Program-made: the position numbers and the translations under genes
Shown here: positions 36,615 through 44,623 of the stretch, in pieces
Numbering within the stretch: the stretch's first letter is position 1
Layout of the letters: every line of letters starts with the position of its first letter
Notes under the pieces: model-generated
Seen by the model: the letters and a program-made list of their open reading frames with translations, nothing else
What the model was told of the DNA's origin: nothing
Databases searched by the model: none
Origin: Paraburkholderia atlantica
GTDB taxonomy: Bacteria; Pseudomonadota; Gammaproteobacteria; Burkholderiales; Burkholderiaceae
Direction of reading: 5' to 3'
DNA: 59,517 nt
Assembly: GCF_009362785.1 (NCBI RefSeq)
Contig: NZ_WHNQ01000038.1
Location: forward strand, 1 to 59,517

Positions 36615-36657
36615 CGGCGTCCCGCCGTCGCGCGCCTGGCTGTTCTGAGGTCCGCAC

Positions 36658-37248
36658 ATGGCTGAACTTCCCAATCACGACGCCGCGCTAACCGAGACTT
36701 GTATCGACAGCAAAACGGTCCATCAAGGACCGTTCATGACGGTCAAGTACGATACGGTCCGACTGCCGGACGGCAAACACGCGACGCGCGAATACGTTCA
36801 GCATCCGGGCGCCGTCATGGTGATCCCCTTGTTCGACGACGGTCGCGTGCTGCTCGAAAGTCAGTATCGCTATCCGATGGGCAAGGTGATGGTCGAATAT
36901 CCGGCCGGCAAGCTCGACCCGAACGAGGGTGCGCTGGCGTGCGCGGTGCGGGAACTGCGCGAGGAAACCGGCTATACCGCGCGCGAGTACGTGTACCTGA
37001 CACGGATTCACCCGATCATTTCCTACTCGACCGAATTCATCGATATCTATCTCGCGCGGGGCTTGACCGCGGGCGAGCGCAAGCTGGACGAAGGCGAGTT
37101 TCTCGAACTGTTCACCGCGACCGTGGAGCAAGTGTCCGAGTGGGTGCGCACGGGCAAGATCACGGATGTGAAGACGATCATCGGTACCTTCTGGCTCGAG
37201 AAAGTGCTGTCGGGTACGTGGCCGACTGAGGCGCCCGAGACGGTATAA
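36658..37248 (+). CDS. NUDIX hydrolase, ADP-ribose pyrophosphatase type
   Basis: Predicted Mg2+-dependent hydrolase of ADP-ribose or related nucleoside diphosphate sugars, 196 residues. A complete Nudix box lies at residues 84-106 (GX5EX7REXXEEXGX, with REL-R-EETGY). The N-terminal beta-rich part (VHQGPFMTVKYDTVRLPDGK) and the E-rich exit loop are those of the ADPRase (NudF-like) group. It is 43 bases after the DUF2818 gene, so it may be the last gene of the nuo transcript; a terminator follows. Confidence 0.9.
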   Translation: MAELPNHDAALTETCIDSKTVHQGPFMTVKYDTVRLPDGKHATREYVQHPGAVMVIPLFDDGRVLLESQYRYPMGKVMVEYPAGKLDPNEGALACAVRELREETGYTAREYVYLTRIHPIISYSTEFIDIYLARGLTAGERKLDEGEFLELFTATVEQVSEWVRTGKITDVKTIIGTFWLEKVLSGTWPTEAPETV

Positions 37249-37290
37249 GCTCGCGTCTTCCCGATGGCTGATCCGCGTTGCGGTTTAACG

Positions 37291-37325
37291 AAGCCCCTGT
37301 TGGTCGATGACCGGCAGGGGCTTTG
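37291..37325 (+). terminator. Terminator after NUDIX gene
   Basis: AAGCCCCTG (37291-37299) pairs with CAGGGGCTT (37315-37323), with an inner GGTC/GACC stem. It closes the nuo-NUDIX transcription unit. Confidence 0.75.
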
Positions 37326-37496
37326 TCATTGGCTGCGCGGTTTCTTTCTGGCTGAACAATAGGCTGCTTCCTATGCCATCTAGCTGGCTCGTCGTGGCCC
37401 CGACGGCCGGCTAGTATGAACCCTCCGGTCACCGAGTCCGTCGTCGATTTTTGTTTTGGATAACCGACGCTAGTCATCGGAGTGATCTGATTTCAC

Positions 37497-37534
37497 CTCA
37501 ATCCGAGGTTGTCAATTGACAACTCAAGATTGAG
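37497..37534. promoter_or_regulatory. 38-bp dyad, probable operator of the HicA-like/HTH module
   Basis: A perfect 16-base palindrome GTTGTCAATTGACAAC (37508-37523) is flanked at equal distance by CTCAATC (37497-37503) and GATTGAG (37528-37534). The centre of symmetry is shared. This gives four TCAAT/ATTGA half-sites, the two on each strand spaced 14 bases. It ends 20 bases before the start codon. TTGACA (37516-37521) with TACATT 17 bases on could be a promoter inside it, but that start would leave almost no leader. An autorepression role is inferred. Confidence 0.65.
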
Positions 37535-37554
37535 CGACTACATTGGAGGTGTCG

Positions 37555-37800
37555 ATGGTTCGACGAAGGCACACGAAGAAGGAGATCGAGGCCGCATTGG
37601 CGTACGCGGAGCAGCACGGCTGGCGCGTTCAGGACGGCGGAAGAGGTCATGCGTGGGGAAAAATCTATTGCCCGTACCACGACGCCGAATGTCGTTGCGG
37701 AGAGTTCTGTATATCGAGCGTCTGGAGTACGCCGAAAAATCCCGGCAATCACGCCAGACACTTGCGGCGCATCGTCGGCAACTGCGCGGCACGGCGCTAG
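37555..37800 (+). CDS. Small HicA-like protein, putative toxin
   Basis: An 81-residue basic protein. The predicted order helix (KKEIEAALAYAEQHGW), strands, helix (NPGNHARHLRRIVGNC) and a His in GRGHAWGKIYCP (His32) recall HicA, a dsRBD-fold mRNA interferase whose catalytic His sits in a G-x-H strand. Unlike ordinary HicA it has an insert with Cys39, His42, Cys46, Cys48 and Cys52, suggestive of metal binding. ATG 37555 follows GGAGGT. The partner gene begins 63 bases downstream. Toxin function is inferred; a non-toxic RNA-binding role is possible. Confidence 0.6.
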   Translation: MVRRRHTKKEIEAALAYAEQHGWRVQDGGRGHAWGKIYCPYHDAECRCGEFCISSVWSTPKNPGNHARHLRRIVGNCAARR

Positions 37801-37863
37801 TGGCTTCGTAGGTAGCAAACCGGAATCGCAATAACCTGGGCTCAACAAAGACAGGAGTAACGT

Positions 37864-38388
37864 ATGGAATATGTGTTCACGTTGAAGTACCGCCTCGCTG
37901 CGGAAGATTGCGATGCAGACGCAATCGTCGAGCGGTTGGGCGAAGCGGGGTGCGACGACGCCACGATTGGCGTCGGGCAACCGGGCCGCCTCGCGCTGCT
38001 TTTCACCCGTGAAGGCGCGAGCGCATTCGAGGCTGTCACCAGCGCGCTCAAGGATGTGAAACGCGCAGTGCCGTCCGCGCAGCTGGCAGAGGCAGGACCT
38101 GACTTCGTGGGGCTGACCGACGTAGCCGAAATGGCGGGCGTGTCGCGGCAAAACATGCGCAAGCTGATGCTGAACAACGCCATCGACTTCCCGCCGCCGG
38201 TCCACGAAGGCAGTGCGTCGGTATGGCATCTGACGGACGTGCTCGAATGGCTGATCGCGCGGGGCGGGTACGAGATTGAGATCGGTGTGGCGGACGTCGC
38301 AAAACTGGCGAAGCAGATCAATCTGACGAAGGAGGCCCGTCAGATCGAACCGCGTGTGAGCCGTCGACTCGGCAACCTCGTGGCGTAA
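37864..38388 (+). CDS. HTH DNA-binding protein, putative antitoxin/autoregulator
   Basis: Protein of 174 residues in two parts. Residues 1-75 look like a compact strand-helix-strand-strand-helix domain (YVFTLKYRL..., RLALLFTREG..., FEAVTSALKDVKRAV). Residues 79-140 hold an AlpA/MerR-like helix-turn-helix (FVGLTDVAEMAGVSRQNMRKLM, then a wing PPPVHEGSASVWHLTDVLEWL). An AGGAG site precedes the ATG. Small protein first, DNA-binding partner second, and a strong dyad upstream is the layout of hicAB-type modules. It is not a standard HicB (no Arc/MetJ or Xre domain seen). Confidence 0.65.
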   Translation: MEYVFTLKYRLAAEDCDADAIVERLGEAGCDDATIGVGQPGRLALLFTREGASAFEAVTSALKDVKRAVPSAQLAEAGPDFVGLTDVAEMAGVSRQNMRKLMLNNAIDFPPPVHEGSASVWHLTDVLEWLIARGGYEIEIGVADVAKLAKQINLTKEARQIEPRVSRRLGNLVA

Positions 38389-38545
38389 CGGGGCGCCACA
38401 AGCGGGCTGGAGAAGCGAGCGAATGCGGCACCGTTTACCGCTCGGGCCGCCTTCGGCAGCACATGCCGTAAAGCGTTAAAATCGCGCACCCGCGTGATAT
38501 TCCCCTGCGGCAGCTGGCGGCTGCGCGTCGGCCTTAAAGTTTTAC

Positions 38546-38557
38546 GAACGATCGTTC
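38546..38557. promoter_or_regulatory. TetR-type palindrome upstream of acyl-CoA genes
   Basis: GAACGATCGTTC is a perfect 12-base palindrome in an AT-rich setting (TTTAC before, ACAAA after), 48 bases before the DUF1178 start. Such ACGATCGT-centred sites are typical of TetR-family regulators of fatty-acid genes. No TetR gene is in the window. Confidence 0.45.
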
Positions 38558-38604
38558 ACAAATTTCCATTTTGCGCTAAACTGGCACGCAAGCCCTGATT
38601 CCAC

Positions 38605-39030
38605 ATGAAGGTCCTCGATTTACAGTGTCCGCATGGCCATCGGTTCGAAGGCTGGTTCGCTTCGGCTGATGACTTCGAGTCGCAGCAGTCCCGCAAGCTC
38701 GTCGAATGTCCGATCTGCGGTGCGCACGAGGTGAGCCGTTTGCCGTCGGCACCGCGTCTGAATCTGTCGGGCGCGACCGACTCGAAAACGCCGGCGGGCA
38801 TGGAGCAAATGCAGGCGCACATGATTCGGGCGCTGCGCGAGGTACTGGAGAAGACCGAGAACGTGGGCGACCGCTTCGCCGAGGAAGCGCGGCGCATTCA
38901 CTACAACGAAGCGCCCGCGCGCAGTATTCGCGGTGTCACGACACCGGAGGATGCGCGTGCCTTGGTCGAGGAAGGCATCGAAGTGATGCCGCTACCGGTT
39001 CCGGCTGCGCTGAAGGAACCACTGCAGTAG
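38605..39030 (+). CDS. DUF1178 family protein
   Basis: A 141-residue protein of the DUF1178 family. The N-terminus has a zinc-ribbon-like set: Cys8, His10 and His12 (CPHGHRFEGWF) and Cys35, Cys38 (CPICG). The rest is helical (MIRALREVLEKTENVGDRFAEEARRIHYNE) and conserved in the family. Function unknown. It lies 48 bases before the acyl-CoA dehydrogenase operon on the same strand and may be its first gene. The ribosome site is weak. Confidence 0.85.
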   Translation: MKVLDLQCPHGHRFEGWFASADDFESQQSRKLVECPICGAHEVSRLPSAPRLNLSGATDSKTPAGMEQMQAHMIRALREVLEKTENVGDRFAEEARRIHYNEAPARSIRGVTTPEDARALVEEGIEVMPLPVPAALKEPLQ

Positions 39031-39078
39031 CGCAGTGGCTCCGGGCGGCTGGGTGGTGGCGGCCAGGAGACACTACGC

Positions 39079-40275
39079 ATGAATCTGGACTATTCCCCCG
39101 CTGAAGACGCGTTCCGCGCCGACATCCGCGCCTGGCTCGAAGCGAATCTACCTCGCGAGCTGAGCAGCAAGGTTCTAAATCACAAACGTCTTTCCCGCGA
39201 AGACTTCGCAAGCTGGCACAGGCTGCTCGGCACGCGAGGCTGGTCGGCGGTCGCGTGGCCGCGCGAATATGGCGGCCCCGGCTGGGACGCGACGCAACGA
39301 CATATCTGGGAAGAAGAGTGCGCGCGTATTGGCGCACCTACCGTGCTGCCTTTCGGCGTGTCGATGGTTGCGCCAGTGCTGATGAAATACGGTAACGAGG
39401 CGCAGAAGCGCCGCTATCTGCCGCGTATTCTCGACGGCACTGACTGGTGGTGTCAGGGCTATTCGGAGCCGGGATCGGGTTCCGACCTGGCGTCGCTGCG
39501 CACCCGCGCTGAGCGCGTCAGTGATCATTACGTGGTCAATGGTCAGAAGACCTGGACCACACTCGGCCAGCACGCCGACATGATGTTCTGCCTCGTACGC
39601 ACCGACAGCGGCGCCAAAAAGCAGGAGGGCATCTCGTTCCTTCTGATCGACATGAAAACGCCGGGCATCACGGTGCGGCCCATCATCACGCTCGACGAAG
39701 ATCACGAAGTCAATGAAGTGTTCTTCGAGGACGTCAAAGTGCCGGTCGACAATCTGGTCGGCGAAGAAAACCGCGGCTGGACTTATGCGAAATATCTGCT
39801 CGGGCACGAGCGAACCGGCATCGCGCGAGTCGGTGCATCGAAACGTGAACTGGTGTTTCTCAAGCGTGTCGCGCTGAATCAGAAAAAGAACGGCAAGCCG
39901 CTGCTGCACGACCCGGTATTTGCGGCAAAGGTCGCGAGTCTCGAAATCGAGTTAATGGCGCTCGAAGTCACCGTACAGCGCGTGGTGGCCAACGAGGCGG
40001 GCGGTCGCGGCCCGGGCCCGGAAGCGTCGATGCTGAAGATCAAGGGCACGGAAGTGCAACAGGGGCTCACGGAACTGATGTTCGCAGCGATCGGTCCGCT
40101 GGCCGCGCCGTTCGACGTACCGTTCCTCGAAGGCGAACGCGAGCACAGTCTTGCCGGCGACGACGATGCCGCGCCGCTTGCCGCGTACTACTTCAACTTC
40201 CGCAAGACGTCGATTTATGGCGGCTCGAACGAAATTCAAAAGAACATCATCGCGCAGATGATTCTCGGACTTTGA
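39079..40275 (+). CDS. Acyl-CoA dehydrogenase family protein (large-type)
   Basis: FAD enzyme introducing an alpha-beta double bond into an acyl-CoA thioester. It has 398 residues with the three ACAD domains. Visible markers are WWCQGYSEPGSGSDLASL (flavin/substrate loop), VNGQKTWTTLGQHADMMFCLVRT and the C-terminal FRKTSIYGGSNEIQKNIIAQMI. It is paired with a second ACAD ten bases downstream, an arrangement often found for heteromeric enzymes acting on unusual acyl-CoAs (for example steroid or branched side chains). Substrate unknown. Confidence 0.9.
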   Translation: MNLDYSPAEDAFRADIRAWLEANLPRELSSKVLNHKRLSREDFASWHRLLGTRGWSAVAWPREYGGPGWDATQRHIWEEECARIGAPTVLPFGVSMVAPVLMKYGNEAQKRRYLPRILDGTDWWCQGYSEPGSGSDLASLRTRAERVSDHYVVNGQKTWTTLGQHADMMFCLVRTDSGAKKQEGISFLLIDMKTPGITVRPIITLDEDHEVNEVFFEDVKVPVDNLVGEENRGWTYAKYLLGHERTGIARVGASKRELVFLKRVALNQKKNGKPLLHDPVFAAKVASLEIELMALEVTVQRVVANEAGGRGPGPEASMLKIKGTEVQQGLTELMFAAIGPLAAPFDVPFLEGEREHSLAGDDDAAPLAAYYFNFRKTSIYGGSNEIQKNIIAQMILGL

Positions 40276-40285
40276 GGAGCGGCGC

Positions 40286-41413
40286 ATGGACTTCACTTTC
40301 AACGACGAACAGCAGCAATTTGCCGATGCGCTGCGACGCTATCTCGAGAAGAGCTACGGCTTCGAAGCGCGCCAGGCGATCGTGCGCTCGGAGGCGGGCG
40401 TATCGGCCGCGCACTGGGCTGCGTTCACCGAGTTGGGGCTGACCGCGTTGCCGGTGCCGGAAGCGCAGGGCGGCTTCAACGGCGGCCCGATCGACATGCT
40501 CGTGGTCATGCAGGAGCTCGGCCGCGCGCTCGTCGTCGAGCCGTATTGGGCGACGGCGGTCGGCATCGAAGCGTTGCGGCTCGCCGGCACCGGCGACGGC
40601 GAAGATGCCGCCCTGCTCGAACGGGCGGCCCAGGGCGAAGGCAAGCTGGCCGTGGCGTTTCATGAGCCGCATGCCCGCTACGATCTGTTCGACGTCGCGA
40701 CGATCGCGAGCGGGCAGGGCGCGCAGCAAACGCTGAGCGGCACAAAATCTGTCGTGCTGCACGGCGCGCAGGCGGACCACTGGATCGTGCCGGCGCGCCT
40801 CGATGGGGAGATCGCACTCTTTGTCGTTGCGCGCGACGCGGCCGGTGTCACGCTCACCGAATACCGCACGATCGACGGTCAACGCGCCGCAACGCTCGAA
40901 TTCAACGGCACGCCCGCGCGCCGGCTCGCCGGCGAACATGCGGGGGCGGCAACGCTCGAGCAGATCGCCGACTACGGCACGCTGCTGCTGTGCGCGGAGG
41001 CGATCGGCGCGCTCGACGCGCTCAATCACGCCACCGTCGAGTACACGAAAACGCGCCAGCAGTTCGGCCAGCCGATCGCGCGTTTCCAGGCGCTACAGCA
41101 TCGCATGGTCGAGATGCTGATCCACGCGGAGCAGGCGCGTTCTATCACGTATCTGGCGGCGATGCGCTATGCAACTGAAGACGCGATCGAACGCCGCCGC
41201 GCGATCTCCGCGGCCAAGGTTCGGGTCGGCCAGGCCGCCCGTTTCGTCGGTCAACAGGCGGTGCAGTTGCACGGCGGCATGGGCGTCACGAATGAAGTGG
41301 CGGCCGCGCATCTGTTCAAGCGCCTCGCGATCATCGAGACCACGCTCGGCGACGTCGATCATCATCTTGCGCGATTTGCCGCGCTGCCGGGATTTGCAGT
41401 CGCCGAAGTCTGA
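40286..41413 (+). CDS. Acyl-CoA dehydrogenase family protein, probable partner subunit
   Basis: A 375-residue ACAD homologue. The N-terminal helical domain (FTFNDEQQQFADALRRYLEK) and C-terminal domain (VQLHGGMGVTNEVAAAHLFKRL) are clear, while the middle beta domain is degenerate. Pairing with the gene before it (ten-base gap) suggests a two-subunit enzyme where this chain may lack part of the active site. It precedes two MaoC-type genes. Partnership is inferred from gene order. Confidence 0.85.
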   Translation: MDFTFNDEQQQFADALRRYLEKSYGFEARQAIVRSEAGVSAAHWAAFTELGLTALPVPEAQGGFNGGPIDMLVVMQELGRALVVEPYWATAVGIEALRLAGTGDGEDAALLERAAQGEGKLAVAFHEPHARYDLFDVATIASGQGAQQTLSGTKSVVLHGAQADHWIVPARLDGEIALFVVARDAAGVTLTEYRTIDGQRAATLEFNGTPARRLAGEHAGAATLEQIADYGTLLLCAEAIGALDALNHATVEYTKTRQQFGQPIARFQALQHRMVEMLIHAEQARSITYLAAMRYATEDAIERRRAISAAKVRVGQAARFVGQQAVQLHGGMGVTNEVAAAHLFKRLAIIETTLGDVDHHLARFAALPGFAVAEV

Positions 41414-41446
41414 TCGGGCCGTTCCACCGAACAAAGGAGGTGCACG

Positions 41447-41905
41447 ATGAAAATATGTTTCGAAGACATGGAAGTGGGTACGAGCCACGAAATCGGCAAG
41501 CACACTTTCACCCGCGAGGAAATTGTCGAGTTCGCGCAGAAGTTCGATCCGCAGCCGTTTCATCTCGACGAAGCTGCCGCGGCCGAATCGCCGTTCCGCG
41601 GCCTCGTCGCGAGCGGCTGGCACACCTGCTCGGTGATGATGGGCATGCTCGTGCGCAAGGTGCTGGCGGATTCGACGTCGATGGGTTCGCCCGGCATCGA
41701 CGAAGTCCGCTGGCTGAAGCCGGTGCGAGTCGGCGACACGATCACGATGATCAACGTCATCGTCGATAAGCGGGTGTCGCAGAGCAAGCCCGATCGCGGC
41801 ATCGTGTCGACGCGCTGGGAGGGTATCAATCAGCACGGCGACACGGTGATCACAGTGCGCTCAAACGGCATGTTCGGTCTGCGCAATCCGGGAGCGGCGG
41901 CATGA
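41447..41905 (+). CDS. MaoC-like (R)-hydratase, first copy
   Basis: Single hot-dog-fold protein of 152 residues in the MaoC family, which hydrates enoyl-CoA to (R)-3-hydroxyacyl-CoA. The pattern FAQKFDPQPFHLDEAAAAESPFRGLVASGWHT contains the hydratase-2 Asp/His dyad (D-P-Q-P-F-H). A strong AAAGGAGGTG site precedes the start. The stop overlaps the next MaoC start (ATGA), suggesting co-translation and possibly a heteromer. Confidence 0.88.
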   Translation: MKICFEDMEVGTSHEIGKHTFTREEIVEFAQKFDPQPFHLDEAAAAESPFRGLVASGWHTCSVMMGMLVRKVLADSTSMGSPGIDEVRWLKPVRVGDTITMINVIVDKRVSQSKPDRGIVSTRWEGINQHGDTVITVRSNGMFGLRNPGAAA

Positions 41906-42378
41906 CGGCGAGCGCGGCGACGATCGCCGCTTTCGATAATGCGGACGCTTTGCGCGCGCTCATCGGCGCGGAGCCGCGGGTCAGCGAATGGCTGAGCGTC
42001 GATCAGGACAGGGTCGACCGTTTCGCCGAGGCGACCGGCGATCATCAGTGGATTCACATCGATCCCGAGCGGGCCAAACGGGAATCGCCGTTTGGCGGGC
42101 CGATCGCGCATGGGTTTCTGACGCTGTCGCTGATTCCGGCTTTGCTCGGCGCAACGGTGAAGATCGAGCAACGTATGGGCGTCAACTACGGCTTGAACCG
42201 TGTGCGTTTCATGTCGCCGGTGCTCGTGGGGTCATCGCTGCGTGGGAAGTTCGTCGTCGAGTCGGTGACCGACGTAGACAACAACGGCGTGCAAATCGCG
42301 TGGAACGTCACGCTGGAGCGTCAGGGCGGCGAACGACCGGTGTGCGTCGCGGAGTTCATCACGCGGCATTACTTCTAG
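41902..42378 (+). CDS. MaoC-like (R)-hydratase, second copy
   Basis: A 158-residue hot-dog hydratase. The motif FAEATGDHQWIHIDPERAKRESPFGGPIAHGFLTLSL holds the catalytic Asp (GDHQWIH) and His. It starts inside the stop codon of the preceding MaoC gene. Together the four genes could carry out dehydrogenation and hydration of one acyl-CoA type. It resembles NodN/MaoC proteins in databases known to me. Confidence 0.9.
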   Translation: MTASAATIAAFDNADALRALIGAEPRVSEWLSVDQDRVDRFAEATGDHQWIHIDPERAKRESPFGGPIAHGFLTLSLIPALLGATVKIEQRMGVNYGLNRVRFMSPVLVGSSLRGKFVVESVTDVDNNGVQIAWNVTLERQGGERPVCVAEFITRHYF

Positions 42379-42405
42379 CGTTTGCCCTTCGCGGAGGAAA
42401 TGAAC

Positions 42406-42440
42406 AAGCGCGAGCCGGCAGGGATGCCGCTCGCGCTTTC
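42406..42440. terminator. Terminator between convergent MaoC and GST genes
   Basis: AAGCGCGAG pairs with CTCGCGCTT and an inner CGGCA pairs with TGCCG across a GGGA loop, with one unpaired C between. The following T run is short, so strength is moderate. Confidence 0.6.
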
Positions 42441-42477
42441 TGCTCGTGTCGAGCCGCGTCAGCGAGACTGCCCGCAA

Positions 42478-43179
42478 CTAGTGTTTCGCGTACTGCGTCG
42501 CGCCAAACAGAATTTCTTTCGCCTTGTCGTCCATCAGCGGCACGCGCGCGGATGCGAGCACGTCGACGCCGCGCACTACCGCCGGCCGCGCGGCGATCTC
42601 TTCATGCCAGCGCTTCACGTTCGGCAACGTATCGAGGTCGACGCCCTGATTTTTCCACGAACGGGTCCACGGAAACGCGGCGATGTCCGCGATCGTATAG
42701 TCGTTGCCAGCGAGATAACGCGTCTTGCCGAGTTGCGTGTCCATCACGCCGTACAGGCGTCGCGCCTCGTTGGTGTAGCGGTTGACCGCATATTCGATCT
42801 GCTCGGGTGCATACACGCGGAAGTGATGCGTTTGGCCGAGCATCGGACCGAGGCCGCCCATCTGGAACATCAGCCATTGCAGTGCTGCGTAGCGCGCGGC
42901 CGGGTCGGCTGGAAGAAACTTGCCGGTTTTCTCGGCCAGATAAATCAGAATTGCACCCGATTCGAATAGCGCGAACGGCCGTCCGTCGGCGCCTTTCGGA
43001 CCTTCGGAATCGACCAGCGCGGGAATCTTGTTGTTGGGACTGATGGCAAGAAATTCGGGCTTGAACTGGTCACCGGCACCGATGTTCACGGCATGCACGT
43101 TGTAGGGTAGGCCCGTCTCTTCGAGCATGATATGAATCTTGTGGCCGTTCGGGGTCGCCCAGCTATAGACATCGATCAT
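42478..43179 (-). CDS. Glutathione S-transferase, Nu-class (YfcG-like)
   Basis: A 233-residue GST of the type acting as disulfide-bond oxidoreductase with glutathione. The thioredoxin-like N-domain begins MIDVYSWATPNGHKIHIMLEE, with the Thr/Asn pair expected in YfcG-type proteins (TPNGHK), and has NNKIPALVD and FESGAILIYLAEK for glutathione binding. The helical C-domain follows. The start at 43179 follows AGGAGCCAGG; a longer frame to 43212 has no support. Transcribed separately from the ACAD gene upstream (126-base gap). Confidence 0.88.
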   Translation of the reverse strand: MIDVYSWATPNGHKIHIMLEETGLPYNVHAVNIGAGDQFKPEFLAISPNNKIPALVDSEGPKGADGRPFALFESGAILIYLAEKTGKFLPADPAARYAALQWLMFQMGGLGPMLGQTHHFRVYAPEQIEYAVNRYTNEARRLYGVMDTQLGKTRYLAGNDYTIADIAAFPWTRSWKNQGVDLDTLPNVKRWHEEIAARPAVVRGVDVLASARVPLMDDKAKEILFGATQYAKH

Positions 43180-43305
43180 CCTGGCTCCTTGTTCGTCGAA
43201 GCGGCGCCGCAAAGAGGGCGCCGCCGTTGTCGAAAATTAGAGCATAGATCGCGCGATGCTGCTTGCAGTGACCTCAACGGCCGCACCCACTTTGGGCCGA
43301 AGCGC

Positions 43306-44565
43306 TCAAACGCGGGTGACCGGCATCTCCACGCGGCCCGCCGCGCCCGCATCCATATGACGCGCGAGTTCGAGCTTGGCGATCGCGTTGCGGTGCACTT
43401 CGTCGGGGCCGTCGGCGAAACGCAGTGTGCGCGCCGACGCATACGCATACGCGAGCGGGAAATCATCACTGACACCGCCGCCGCCGTGTGCCTGAATCGC
43501 CCAGTCGATCACCTGACACGCCATGTTCGGCGCGACCACCTTGATCATCGCGATCTCGCCGCGCGCGCCCTTGTTGCCGACGGTGTCCATCATGTACGCG
43601 GTCTTCAACGTAAGCAGACGCGCCTGCTCGATCATGCAGCGCGCTTCGGCGAGACGCTCCTGCGTGACGCCTTGCGATGCAACCGGCTTGCCGAACGCGA
43701 CACGTTGCAGCGAGCGCTTCGCCATCAGTTCGAGCGCGCGTTCGGCGAGACCGATCAGGCGCATGCAGTGATGGATGCGCCCCGGGCCGAGACGGCCTTG
43801 CGCGATTTCGAAGCCGCGGCCTTCGCCGAGCAGCAGGTTGGTGGCGGGCACGCGCACGTTGTCGAGCGTGATCTCCATGTGGCCGTGCGGCGCGTCGTCG
43901 TAACCGAACACTGTGAGCGGACGATGCACGGTGATGCCTGCGGCGTCAGCGGGCACGAGGATCATCGACTGCTGCTGATGGCGTGGCGCGGCGGGATCGG
44001 TCTTGCCCATCACGATATAGATCGCGCAGCGCGGGTCGCCCGCACCCGACGACCACCACTTATGGCCATTGATCACATAATGGTCGCCATCGCGCACGAT
44101 GCTAGTCTGGATGTTCGTCGCATCCGACGACGCGACCTCCGGCTCCGTCATCAGAAACGCCGAACGGATCTGACCTTGCAGCAGCGGTTCGAGCCACTCG
44201 CGCTTGTTGTCTTCGCTGCCGTAGCGCTCGATCGTCTCCATGTTGCCGGTGTCCGGCGCGTTGCAGTTGAACACTTCGGGCGCCCAGGGCACGCGGCCCA
44301 TGATCTCGCACAGCGGCGCGTATTCGAGATTCGTCAGGCCGGCGCCGCGCTCCGATTGCGGCAGGAACAGATTCCACAGGCCGGCATCGCGCGCCTTCTG
44401 CTTCAATTGCTCGATCAGTTCGGTGGGCACCCATGCATTGCCGTTCTGGCGATTGCGCGCGATCTCCGCATAGAACGCCTGCTCGTTCGGATAAATGTGC
44501 TCGTCGAAAAAGGCGAGCAGTTTTTCGCGCAACGCCTGGACCTTCGGGGTGTAATCGAAATTCAT
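43306..44565 (-). CDS. Acyl-CoA dehydrogenase family protein
   Basis: A 419-residue FAD-dependent dehydrogenase of the ACAD10/11-like group. Markers are AFLMTEPEVASSDATNIQTS, YVINGHKWWSSGAGDPRCAIYIVMGKT and the C-terminal QAHGGGGVSDDFPLAYAYASARTLRFADGPDEVHRNAIAK. It is the last gene of a five-gene leftward operon; the gene before it encodes an APH-like phosphotransferase. In animals those two domains are fused in ACAD10/ACAD11, which handle hydroxy- and long-chain acyl-CoAs, so this operon may degrade a hydroxylated acid. Confidence 0.92.
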   Translation of the reverse strand: MNFDYTPKVQALREKLLAFFDEHIYPNEQAFYAEIARNRQNGNAWVPTELIEQLKQKARDAGLWNLFLPQSERGAGLTNLEYAPLCEIMGRVPWAPEVFNCNAPDTGNMETIERYGSEDNKREWLEPLLQGQIRSAFLMTEPEVASSDATNIQTSIVRDGDHYVINGHKWWSSGAGDPRCAIYIVMGKTDPAAPRHQQQSMILVPADAAGITVHRPLTVFGYDDAPHGHMEITLDNVRVPATNLLLGEGRGFEIAQGRLGPGRIHHCMRLIGLAERALELMAKRSLQRVAFGKPVASQGVTQERLAEARCMIEQARLLTLKTAYMMDTVGNKGARGEIAMIKVVAPNMACQVIDWAIQAHGGGGVSDDFPLAYAYASARTLRFADGPDEVHRNAIAKLELARHMDAGAAGRVEMPVTRV

Positions 44566-44623
44566 CTGGGACCTCGCGGGTAACGGACTGCGAATAATGG
44601 GGGAGCAGGGCGAGCCCTCGTGT

